Shown here: positions 17,315 through 24,975 of the stretch, one piece after another | Layout: every line of letters begins with the position of its first letter | How positions within the stretch are numbered: position 1 is the stretch's first letter | Source: Gammaproteobacteria bacterium | GTDB lineage: Bacteria; Pseudomonadota; Gammaproteobacteria; Steroidobacterales; JABDKV01 | Length of the DNA: 63,067 nt | NCBI GenBank assembly: GCA_024638445.1 | Contig: JAHEKH010000004.1 | Span: forward strand, 1-63,067 | Direction: 5' to 3' | Made by a program: the position numbers and the translations under genes | Notes under the pieces: model-generated | Database searches by the model: none | Told to the model about the DNA's origin: nothing | Seen by the model: the letters and a program-made list of their open reading frames with translations, nothing else

Positions 17315-18287
17315 TCTCGTTGCCGGATTCACGGCCAGCAGCAAAGGCATCGAGGTTAGCCATTGTGGTGCGTGCGATAGCGGTCATGGCCTCATCAGTA
17401 AAAAATGCCTGGTGCCCGGTGATCAGGACATTAGGAAACGTCAGCAGCCTGGCAAATACATCGTCGGCGATGATCCGGTTCGAGAGATCCTCGAAAAACA
17501 GGTCACCCTCTTCCTCGTAGACATCCAGGCCGAGATAACCGATTCGGCCGGTTTTCAGCGCAGCAATCACCGCGCGCGTGTCAACCAGCCCGCCGCGGCT
17601 GGTGTTAATCAGCATGACGCCCGGTTTCATCTGCGCCAGCGCCGAGGCGTCGATGATGTGATGGGTCTGGGGCGTCAGCGGGCAGTGCAGGCTGACGATG
17701 TCGGCTTCCGCCAGCAGGGTTTCGCTGTCGACCAGCTCGAGCGGCAGCTCTTCGGGCACCTGTGCATACGGATCGGAGGCGAGCACCCGGCAACCGAAAC
17801 CGGACAGGATCCGCGCCACCAGCAGACCGATCCGGCCGATACCTATCAGTCCGGCGGTCTTGCCGTGCAAATCGAAGCCCATCAGCCCATCGAGGGAAAA
17901 ATTACCCTCACGCACACGCGCACGCGCGCGGGGCAGCTGGCGATTCAGCGCCAGGATCAGGCCGACGGTGTGTTCGGCCACGGCGTGGGGCGAATACGCC
18001 GGGACCCGGGCAACGGCAATTCCGGCGCGGGCCGCCGCGTCGAGATCGACATGATTGAAACCGGCGCTGCGCAACACGATAAAACGCGTGCCGCCCGCGG
18101 CCAGCGCCGCAACAACGTCTTTGTCGACCGAATCGTTGACAAACACGCAGACGGCCGGGAAGCCGTCGGCCAGGCGCACGGTGCGGGTGTCGAGATGCGT
18201 GTCGAAGAACACCAGCTCGTGTTTGCCCTGCTCGCGGCCGAGATATTCGCGATCGTAGCTGCGTGCGCTGAAGACGGCCGTTTTCAA
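17286..18287 (-). CDS. ldhA: D-lactate dehydrogenase-type 2-hydroxyacid dehydrogenase
   Basis: NAD-dependent reduction of pyruvate to D-lactate is the expected reaction. The nucleotide-binding motif is [16 protein letters not shown]. The catalytic Arg is in [10 protein letters not shown], the family Arg in [10 protein letters not shown], the Glu in [10 protein letters not shown] and the acid/base His in [11 protein letters not shown]. The [10 protein letters not shown] loop is characteristic of the LdhA branch rather than glyoxylate/phosphoglycerate reductases. Length 333 fits E. coli LdhA (329). It stands alone on the minus strand. Confidence 0.9.
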   Translation of the reverse strand: MKTAVFSARSYDREYLGREQGKHELVFFDTHLDTRTVRLADGFPAVCVFVNDSVDKDVVAALAAGGTRFIVLRSAGFNHVDLDAAARAGIAVARVPAYSPHAVAEHTVGLILALNRQLPRARARVREGNFSLDGLMGFDLHGKTAGLIGIGRIGLLVARILSGFGCRVLASDPYAQVPEELPLELVDSETLLAEADIVSLHCPLTPQTHHIIDASALAQMKPGVMLINTSRGGLVDTRAVIAALKTGRIGYLGLDVYEEEGDLFFEDLSNRIIADDVFARLLTFPNVLITGHQAFFTDEAMTAIARTTMANLDAFAAGRESGNEITAESVRGE

Positions 18288-18357
18288 GAGTTGCTCCGGA
18301 GGTTCGTTTCACCGGAGTGTAGCTGCCGCCGGTGGGCGGCAGTATCAGTATTATTCA

Positions 18358-19266
18358 CTAGTGCGCCCGGCCGACGACCTTGAGTATTGCCTCGGCGAGC
18401 TCCATCGGCACCTCTTCCTGCAGGAAGTGCCCGGCACCGGTCTCGGCAACCGGCGCGTCGGGAAAAACTTCGCGCATCTTTTTCAGCGAAGGACCGAGTA
18501 TCGGGTCTTTCATGCCCCACACCAGCCGTACCGGCCCGGTAAAACCACGCGCCCAGGCATCGACTTCACCGAGCATCGGCACGGTGGGATGATCCAGGTC
18601 GAGCGGCACCATGCGGGCAAGGGCCAGCGGCGCCGTGCGATCGGCATAGCGCCGCAGCGGGTACCGGTAGGCCCGCTTCTGTGCCCGGCCGATGCTGGCA
18701 CGATCGCCCTGCACCTTGTGCAGGACCGGAATGGGGAAAAGAAAGCGGCGAAAGGCGAGATCGCTGATTAACGGCATGTTGGCAAACCGGTGAAACGGTG
18801 TGACCCGCGGCGGCTTGCGGGGCTGCACCACGGTGGTGTTGGCAAACACCGCGCCGGCCACCCACTCGGGATGCCGCGCCGCGAGCAGCCCGACGATCGG
18901 ACCGCCCCAGTCCTGGCCGACGATGGTTATCGACTTCAGCTGCAGCGCGGCGACGAGCGCGCTCAGCTGGTTGGCATGAAATTCCAGCGTGTGGGTTGCC
19001 AGGTCGGTTGGCTTGCTGCTCAAACCCAGGCCGATGAGGTCGGGCGCGATGACCCGGACCCCGCCGGGGATCAGCCGGGCGATGACCCGCCGCCACAGGT
19101 AAGACCACATCGGGTTGCCGTGCTGCAGCAGCACCACCGGGCCACTGCCCTCGTCGACAAAATGCATCGAGTGCTGCCCGTTGCGGAACACGCGGCGGGC
19201 GTAGGGAAACTGCGCGGTAATCCAGTCGGGCAGCGCAGGAGCAGATTCAAAAACGGTGTCGGGCAT
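18358..19266 (-). CDS. Haloalkane dehalogenase-like alpha/beta hydrolase
   Basis: 302-residue hydrolase with the haloalkane dehalogenase pattern: oxyanion segment HGNPMWSYLW, nucleophile Asp in VGQDWGGP with the halide-binding Trp directly after it, and catalytic His in TGAGHFLQEE. The lid segment (PFHRFANMPLISDLAFRR) follows the nucleophile by about 40 residues. Asp rather than Ser in the elbow rules out a standard esterase. The natural substrate could be a haloalkane or an epoxide/other ester. No neighbouring halogen-metabolism gene supports one reading. Confidence 0.88.
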   Translation of the reverse strand: MPDTVFESAPALPDWITAQFPYARRVFRNGQHSMHFVDEGSGPVVLLQHGNPMWSYLWRRVIARLIPGGVRVIAPDLIGLGLSSKPTDLATHTLEFHANQLSALVAALQLKSITIVGQDWGGPIVGLLAARHPEWVAGAVFANTTVVQPRKPPRVTPFHRFANMPLISDLAFRRFLFPIPVLHKVQGDRASIGRAQKRAYRYPLRRYADRTAPLALARMVPLDLDHPTVPMLGEVDAWARGFTGPVRLVWGMKDPILGPSLKKMREVFPDAPVAETGAGHFLQEEVPMELAEAILKVVGRAH

Positions 19267-19306
19267 AGGCGCGCCAGTGTAGCACCCCGCAGGTTAAACT
19301 CGGGCG

Positions 19307-20053
19307 ATGTGTCTGCTGGTATTCGCCTGGGATTGCCACCCCGCCTACCGGTTCGTTTTCGCCGGCAATCGTGACGAGTTTCACGAACGCCCGGCGCGTC
19401 CGGCTGACTGGTGGGCGGATGGATCGACCCTGGCCGGCCGCGACGAGCTGGCGGGCGGCACCTGGCTGGGCGTCAATCGGCAGGGCCGTTTTGGCGTCGT
19501 TACCAACTACCGTGAACCTGGCGTCCGCAATCCGGAGGCACTGTCGCGGGGCGAGCTCGTAACCGGCTATCTCGACGCCGGCCAGTCCCTGCTGCGCCAC
19601 ATCGATACGAATCGCTACAACGGGTTCAATCTCATCGCCGGCCGGCTGGACCGGGAACTGCATTACCTCAGCAACCGCGGCGAGGGCGGACCGATAACAC
19701 CGGGGCTGCACGGGTTGAGCAATCGCCGGCTAGACACTGCCTGGCCGAAGGTGCGTCGTGGCATCGCGAGACTCGAACGGTTGCTCGACAACGATGTCGT
19801 CACGCCCCATAGCCTGCTGGACCTGCTGGGCGACCGGGTGCAGGCAGATGACGCGGAGCTGCCCGACACCGGGCTCGAAGCAGGACTGGAACGCCTGCTG
19901 TCATCGATCTTCATTGCCAGCCCCGACTACGGGACACGTTGCTCCACCACGGTACTGCTGGACCGTGCGGGCCGGCTGCAGTTTGCCGAGCGCCGTTACG
20001 ATGCCAACGGTGAGACTACCGGCGAAAGCCGGTTCGAGTTTCGTCTCGGCTAA
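19307..20053 (+). CDS. NRDE family protein (TANGO2-like)
   Basis: The family is named for the N-terminal NRDE motif, seen here as FAGNRDEFHERPA after the conserved MCLLVFAW start. GGTWLGVNRQGRFGVVTNYR is also characteristic, as is the C-terminal TRCSTTVLLDR. Cys2 may be an N-terminal nucleophile if Met1 is removed, as in Ntn-hydrolases (inference). The role in bacteria is unknown; eukaryotic homologues affect haem and lipid metabolism. Length 248 is normal. Confidence 0.93.
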   Translation: MCLLVFAWDCHPAYRFVFAGNRDEFHERPARPADWWADGSTLAGRDELAGGTWLGVNRQGRFGVVTNYREPGVRNPEALSRGELVTGYLDAGQSLLRHIDTNRYNGFNLIAGRLDRELHYLSNRGEGGPITPGLHGLSNRRLDTAWPKVRRGIARLERLLDNDVVTPHSLLDLLGDRVQADDAELPDTGLEAGLERLLSSIFIASPDYGTRCSTTVLLDRAGRLQFAERRYDANGETTGESRFEFRLG

Positions 20054-20118
20054 CCTGTCTCGATCTTGCACTGAATCCCTGTCATCATTCGTTTTTTCCG
20101 GTTCACACGGTTTTCGCC

Positions 20119-21330
20119 ATGCCAATTCGCCTCGCAGTCCTGCTCACCGTAGTCCTGGCCGCCACCGCCTGTGGGCCACGCGATACTGCGCCTTATCCGA
20201 AATACCAGGAAGAGGCGCAACGGCTGGCACAGCGGCTGCTGATCGTCGATACCCATATCGACGTGCCGTACCGGCTGCAGGAGAAATTCGAAGACATTTC
20301 CGGCGAAACCGACGGCGGCGACTTCGATTACCCACGGGCGATGCGCGGCGGCCTTAACCTGCCTTTCATGTCGATTTATATCCCGGCCAGCTATGAACGG
20401 GACGGCGGCGCCAAAGAGCTGGCCGACGAGTTGATCGACATGATGGAGGACCTGGAGCGCCGTGCGCCGGCCAGGTTTACGGTCGTAACCGATACACTCG
20501 AAGCCGAAACGCTGCTCACCGAGGGCAAGATCGGTCTGGCTTTCGGCATGGAAAACGGCGCACCGATAGAGGGCAACCTCGACAACCTCGGCCACTTTTA
20601 CCGTCGCGGTATCCGCTACATCACGCTGACCCATTCGAAGGCCAACCACATCAGCGATTCGTCATACGACGAAGAGCGGCCATGGGGTGGTCTGAGCCCG
20701 TTCGGCCGCACCCTGGTCAAGGCGATGAACGAGATGGGCGTCATGGTGGACGTCTCTCACGTGTCGGATGAGGCGTTTTACGACATCATTGGGGTTACCG
20801 CCGTGCCGGTTATTGCCAGTCACTCCTCGGTGCGCAAGTTCACACCCGGCTGGGAGCGCAACATGGACGACGACATGATCGTGGCGCTGGCCGATAACGG
20901 CGGCGTGATCCAGATCAATTTCGGATCGTCATTTATCAACAAGCGTTCGCACGCGTGGCTGATCGAGCGCGGCAAAAAGCGCGACGCGTATCTCGACGAG
21001 CATAACTTTTTGCCCGACGGCGACGAGGCCAGCGCCTTCAACGACCAGTACCTTGAAGACAATCCCTACCCATTCGCCCATCTCGACGATGTTCTGGACA
21101 ACATCGACCACGTCGTCGACCTGGTCGGCGTCGAGCACGTCGGGATTGGATCAGACTATGACGGTGTCGGCGACAGCCTGCCGGTCGGGTTGAAAGACGT
21201 TGCCGCCTATCCCAACCTGATCGCGGGACTGCTCGACCGTGGATACAGCGAAGAAGATATCGAAAAAATTCTTTCCGGCAATCTCATGCGCGTATGGCGC
21301 ACCGTCGAGGCTTACGCCGCCACGCACTGA
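20119..21330 (+). CDS. M19 membrane-type dipeptidase, lipoprotein
   Basis: Zinc dipeptidase of the renal dipeptidase family, predicted on the periplasmic or outer face. Signal peptide with lipobox MPIRLAVLLTVVLAATAC (Cys18). Metal ligands are readable: DTHIDVPYR (HxD), the bridging Glu in FGMENGAP, His in VDVSHVSDE and in IASHSS, and the Asp in GIGSDYDG. Length 403 fits. Its 3' end overlaps the convergent esterase gene by 19 bases. Confidence 0.94.
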   Translation: MPIRLAVLLTVVLAATACGPRDTAPYPKYQEEAQRLAQRLLIVDTHIDVPYRLQEKFEDISGETDGGDFDYPRAMRGGLNLPFMSIYIPASYERDGGAKELADELIDMMEDLERRAPARFTVVTDTLEAETLLTEGKIGLAFGMENGAPIEGNLDNLGHFYRRGIRYITLTHSKANHISDSSYDEERPWGGLSPFGRTLVKAMNEMGVMVDVSHVSDEAFYDIIGVTAVPVIASHSSVRKFTPGWERNMDDDMIVALADNGGVIQINFGSSFINKRSHAWLIERGKKRDAYLDEHNFLPDGDEASAFNDQYLEDNPYPFAHLDDVLDNIDHVVDLVGVEHVGIGSDYDGVGDSLPVGLKDVAAYPNLIAGLLDRGYSEEDIEKILSGNLMRVWRTVEAYAATH

Positions 21331-21977
21331 GCCGGCAGCACGCCGCGAAGGAATGCGGCGATATCGTGAATCTCCTCCGGGCAAACCGCGTGCTCCATGG
21401 GATAGCTGTGCCACGTGACGTCATGACCTTTTTCCCGCAACAGGTCACGGGTACGTTCGCCACCCTCATGCGGAACGACCGGATCGCTCGAGCCGTGCGC
21501 CATGAAAACCGGCGTCTCGCGATTGGCCGGGGACTCGATATCCCGAAACGGCAGCCAGCAGGACAGGCCGATGAGACCGGCAAGGCGCTGGGGGTACGGC
21601 ACGCCGGTCAATAGCGCCATCGCACCACCCTGGGAGAAACCCGCAAGAACGATTGCGGACGAGTCGATACCGCGGGCGTTCTCGCGTTCGACCAGGGCGG
21701 TGACGGCACGGCTGCTTTCCGCCATGCCCTCGCGGTCGGGTGGCGTCTCGCGGGTGAGATCCAGGATGTCGAACCAGGCGCGCATCGGGAATCCGCCGTT
21801 CAACGTCACCGGGCGAACCAGGGCATGCGGAAAGACAAAACGGACGTCTTTGATACCGAGTTCCGGAACGATCGGGACAAAATCATTGCCATCCGCCCCG
21901 AGCCCGTGGAGCCAGATTACAGAGGCTGCAGGCTTCTCGCCGGTTGCGATTTCGACAGTTTCCAGTTCGACCGGCAT
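21312..21977 (-). CDS. Carboxylesterase/phospholipase family hydrolase
   Basis: 221-residue cytoplasmic esterase of the EstB/acyl-protein thioesterase type. HGLGADGNDFVP is the conserved oxyanion segment. Nucleophile Ser lies in GFSQGGAMA, catalytic Asp in AHGSSDPVVP and His in MEHAVCPEE. The compact length lacks any lid insertion, as in this family. It likely cleaves short-chain or lysophospholipid esters. Confidence 0.93.
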   Translation of the reverse strand: MPVELETVEIATGEKPAASVIWLHGLGADGNDFVPIVPELGIKDVRFVFPHALVRPVTLNGGFPMRAWFDILDLTRETPPDREGMAESSRAVTALVERENARGIDSSAIVLAGFSQGGAMALLTGVPYPQRLAGLIGLSCWLPFRDIESPANRETPVFMAHGSSDPVVPHEGGERTRDLLREKGHDVTWHSYPMEHAVCPEEIHDIAAFLRGVLPAQCVAA

Positions 21978-22112
21978 ATGAATTCACCCGCTCCAAAGGC
22001 GCGCGATTGTAGCATCTCGTCACACATCCTTCGTTTGCTGGCCCCGGCGTCGCCACTCCCCTACAATCTGCGACCCGGCAAGCCGTGCGCGGGCCAACAC
22101 GGACAAACTGGC

Positions 22113-23108
22113 ATGAAGTATTTTCTCGATCTCGCCGGATTCAACGAACGGCAAATTTCCAACATCCTCGCGCTGGCTGGCCAGCTCGAAAACCAGCCCG
22201 ACCCGACGGCGCTGGCTGGTCGCATTGCTACCCTGTTGCTGATGGACCGGTCTTTTCACACGGTAGCGAGTTTCCAGGCGGCCATGAGCCGGCTCGGCGG
22301 CGAGTGCATCGTGCTGGAACCCGACCAGGGGCTGGAGACCGATCCCGAGACTCCAATGACCGGGACCCGCCACCACGCAATCGAGGTTCTCGACACCCTG
22401 GGCAGCTATTCCGACGTGATCGGCATACGTGCCCACGGCCCCTGCAACGATCTCGCGGCCGACCTGCGCGAAGAGTTGTTTCGTAAATTTGCAAAAGCCT
22501 GCCCGAAGCCGCTGATCAACCTCGGCTCGGCAATACATCATCCCTGCCAGGGACTGGCCGACCGCAAGACCCTCGATGACCTGTCGATCCCGGCACGCGG
22601 CGGACGCTTCGTGCTCAGCTGGGTGTACGACACGGAACCCCGGCCGCTCGCCGCCGCGGCTACCGCGCTGCACGTAGCGGCTTCGCGGGGCATGCGAGTC
22701 TCCATCCATTCGCCGCCCGGGTTCGAGCTGCCCGCGCCACTGGTGCAAAAGGCGCGCAATGTCGCGACCGAAGCCGGTGGTTCGGTGATCGAAACGCGCG
22801 ATCGCGACGCGGCGATGGATGCGGCCAACGTGGTTTACGGGGCGTCCTGGGGTGCAACCGGCAGCTATGGCGATAGCGATAAAGATGCGGAGCTGCGTTC
22901 ACGACTGAGCGACTGGTGTGTTGACGAACGGTGGTTTTCTCGGGCGACGGAGACCTGCGCCTACATGCAGACGCTGCCGCTGCGCCGTGAGATCTCGGTT
23001 ACCGCCGACGTGCTGGAAGGCCCGCGCGGCGTCGTGACCCGTCAGGCGGCCAACCGCGTGCCGATCCAGATGGCCATACTTCACCGAATGATTCACGGCC
23101 GCACGTGA
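22113..23108 (+). CDS. N-acetylornithine carbamoyltransferase-like protein with altered carbamoyl-phosphate site
   Basis: 331-residue transcarbamylase closest, from memory, to the Xanthomonas AOTCase of arginine synthesis: HHPCQGLAD, FVLSWVYDTEPRPLAAA, VVYGASWGA and LPLRR match well. The carbamoyl-phosphate loop, however, reads SFHTVASF at 47-54 where AOTCases have SMRTRTSF, so both phosphate-binding Arg are missing. The HCLP segment reads QTLP. The CP-contacting HPCQ is kept at 143-146. It may be a catalytically changed paralogue or use a different donor. ATG 22113 follows a GC-rich leader. The thioesterase gene overlaps its stop by 4 bases. Confidence 0.8.
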   Translation: MKYFLDLAGFNERQISNILALAGQLENQPDPTALAGRIATLLLMDRSFHTVASFQAAMSRLGGECIVLEPDQGLETDPETPMTGTRHHAIEVLDTLGSYSDVIGIRAHGPCNDLAADLREELFRKFAKACPKPLINLGSAIHHPCQGLADRKTLDDLSIPARGGRFVLSWVYDTEPRPLAAAATALHVAASRGMRVSIHSPPGFELPAPLVQKARNVATEAGGSVIETRDRDAAMDAANVVYGASWGATGSYGDSDKDAELRSRLSDWCVDERWFSRATETCAYMQTLPLRREISVTADVLEGPRGVVTRQAANRVPIQMAILHRMIHGRT

Positions 23109-23545
23109 GCACCTGGTACGGCACACCCGATCTCGAAGAGATCCGGCAACAGGCAGGCGACACGCTGGTGCGCCACCTCGGCATCGAGATCATCGAGATC
23201 GGCGACGACTACCTGCGTGGCACGATGCCGGTCGATCATCGCACCCGCCAGCCCGTCGGCCTGCTGCATGGCGGCGCGTCGGTGGCGCTGGCCGAGACCC
23301 TCGGCAGCATCGGCGCCAATCTCACCCTCGACAACTCGCGACAGTATGCCGTGGGACTGGAAATCAACGCCAACCACCTGCGCGCCGTGCGTGACGGCGA
23401 GGTGACCGGCACGGCACGGCCGCTGCACCGCGGTCGCAGCACCCAGGTGTGGCAAATCGAGATCGACGACCCGGCCGGGCGCCCGGTTTGCGTCTCCCGG
23501 ATCACCCTCGCGGTGCTGGATCGTGCCGATCAGCCCGCGTGCTAA
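23105..23545 (+). CDS. Hotdog-fold acyl-CoA thioesterase (MenI/YdiI-like)
   Basis: 146-residue thioesterase of the PaaI/YdiI group. The signature LLHGGASVALAETLGSIGA contains the catalytic Glu and matches the 1,4-dihydroxy-2-naphthoyl-CoA hydrolase branch. The GTG start overlaps the transcarbamylase stop (GTGA), indicating translational coupling. Whether it serves menaquinone synthesis or general acyl-CoA release cannot be told; no men genes are near. Confidence 0.9.
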   Translation: MSTWYGTPDLEEIRQQAGDTLVRHLGIEIIEIGDDYLRGTMPVDHRTRQPVGLLHGGASVALAETLGSIGANLTLDNSRQYAVGLEINANHLRAVRDGEVTGTARPLHRGRSTQVWQIEIDDPAGRPVCVSRITLAVLDRADQPAC

Positions 23546-23573
23546 GCTGCCGTTCCGGCAGGGGGATCATCAG

Positions 23574-23714
23574 TTGAATCGTTACTTTATTGCCATCGTT
23601 CTGGCAGCACTCCTCGGGCTGCAGGGTTGCGGACAGACCGGCGATCTTTATTGGCCGGAAGACGAACAGACTGAGGTCGATGACGAGAACAAGGACAAAA
23701 AGCCGCAAACCTGA
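23574..23714 (+). CDS. lptM: LptM (YifL) LPS-translocon lipoprotein
   Basis: 46-residue outer-membrane lipoprotein that helps the LptD/E translocon mature. TTG at 23574 follows GGGGGA by 8 bases and opens a signal peptide ending LLGLQGCGQTGDLYWPE, the hallmark of the family. It lies directly before lysA, as in Enterobacteria and Pseudomonas. The lysA start lies inside its 3' end (35-base overlap). The small size means it is easily missed. Confidence 0.88.
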   Translation: MNRYFIAIVLAALLGLQGCGQTGDLYWPEDEQTEVDDENKDKKPQT

Positions 23715-24975
23715 ACCCGTCTTTGGCTATCTTGATGGCGTCCTGTCGGCGGGCAGGTTCGCTCTGCCCGGTCTCGCCCGGGACTTTGGTACCCCGGCCT
23801 ATATCTATCTCGAAGACTCCCTGGTAGCGCATTACCGGGAATACGATCGCGCCTTCGGCAACCGGCCACACCTGGTGTGTTACGCGGTAAAGGCCAATCC
23901 GGCGCGGTCGGTGCTGGCCCCGCTGGCTGCAGCCGGCGCCGGTTTCGATATCGTGTCCGCCGGTGAGCTGGCCCAGGTACTCGCCGCCGGCGGGCAACCG
24001 GGCCGCATCGTGTTTTCCGGTGTCGGCAAGCGTGACGACGAGATCGAGGCCGCGCTCGATGCAAAGATACGCTGCTTCAACGTCGAGTCCGCTGCCGAGC
24101 TTCGCCAGGTCGACCGGCTCGCCCGGCGCCGGAATTGCGTCGCCCCGGTGGCTTTGCGGGTCAACCCGGACATTACCGCACAAACGCATCGGCACATCGC
24201 GACCGGCGGCGACAACCACAAGTTCGGCATTCCGCAGGGTCAGGTTCCCGGCCTGGCAACCGCGGCGACCGCGATGCACGGCATCTCGCTGGATGGCCTG
24301 GCCATGCACATCGGATCACAGATCACCGATCTCGGCCCGTTGATCGCCGCGGCCGGACGGTTGCGGCAGCTCGCGGCCGACCTGGCTACGATCGCCACGA
24401 TCCGGCACATCGACCTTGGCGGCGGCCTGGGGATCGGCCCGCGGGCGCCGGACCGCACGACCTACGTGAACGCGTTATGCGAGGTCTTTGCCGATACTGG
24501 TTTCGAACTGGCCATCGAGCCGGGTCGCTCGATCGTGGGCCCGGCAGGCGTGCTGCTCACCCGCGTAACGCGAATCAAGCATGGCTACGGACGCAGCTTC
24601 GCGATCTGCGATGCCGGCATGAACGATCTCCTGCGACCCGCGCTTTACGATGCCTATCATCAGATCCTGGTCGTCGACCAGACCAACCGGGCACCGTCCG
24701 CGACCTACGAGGTGGCCGGGCCGGTTTGCGAGACCGGCGATACGCTGGGCTCACGACGCCGTCTCGCGATCCGCGAGGGCAGCCTGCTGGCGATCATGGA
24801 TGCCGGCGCCTACGGCGCGACGATGAGCTCCCACTACAACAGCCGCCCGCGCTGCTGTGAGATAACGGTTGACGGCGAAGGTGCACGGCTGACGCGCCAG
24901 CGGGAGACCGTCGCAGAGCTCGGCCGCAACGAAGTCTTTATGAACCTGGAATCCCATGGCCAAGAAAAAAGCTGA
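23680..24975 (+). CDS. lysA: Diaminopimelate decarboxylase
   Basis: PLP enzyme for the last step of lysine synthesis: meso-diaminopimelate to L-lysine plus CO2. PLP lysine in YAVKANPA; HIGSQITD, GGGLGIG and EPGRSIVGPAG bind cofactor phosphate; PVCETGDTL carries the active-site Cys from the neighbouring subunit. The ATG at 23680 inside lptM is preceded by GAGG; an upstream in-frame start at 23590 would add 30 unrelated residues. Length 431 is normal. dapF, usually next, is absent; polA overlaps by 20 bases instead. Confidence 0.95.
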   Translation: MTRTRTKSRKPEPVFGYLDGVLSAGRFALPGLARDFGTPAYIYLEDSLVAHYREYDRAFGNRPHLVCYAVKANPARSVLAPLAAAGAGFDIVSAGELAQVLAAGGQPGRIVFSGVGKRDDEIEAALDAKIRCFNVESAAELRQVDRLARRRNCVAPVALRVNPDITAQTHRHIATGGDNHKFGIPQGQVPGLATAATAMHGISLDGLAMHIGSQITDLGPLIAAAGRLRQLAADLATIATIRHIDLGGGLGIGPRAPDRTTYVNALCEVFADTGFELAIEPGRSIVGPAGVLLTRVTRIKHGYGRSFAICDAGMNDLLRPALYDAYHQILVVDQTNRAPSATYEVAGPVCETGDTLGSRRRLAIREGSLLAIMDAGAYGATMSSHYNSRPRCCEITVDGEGARLTRQRETVAELGRNEVFMNLESHGQEKS

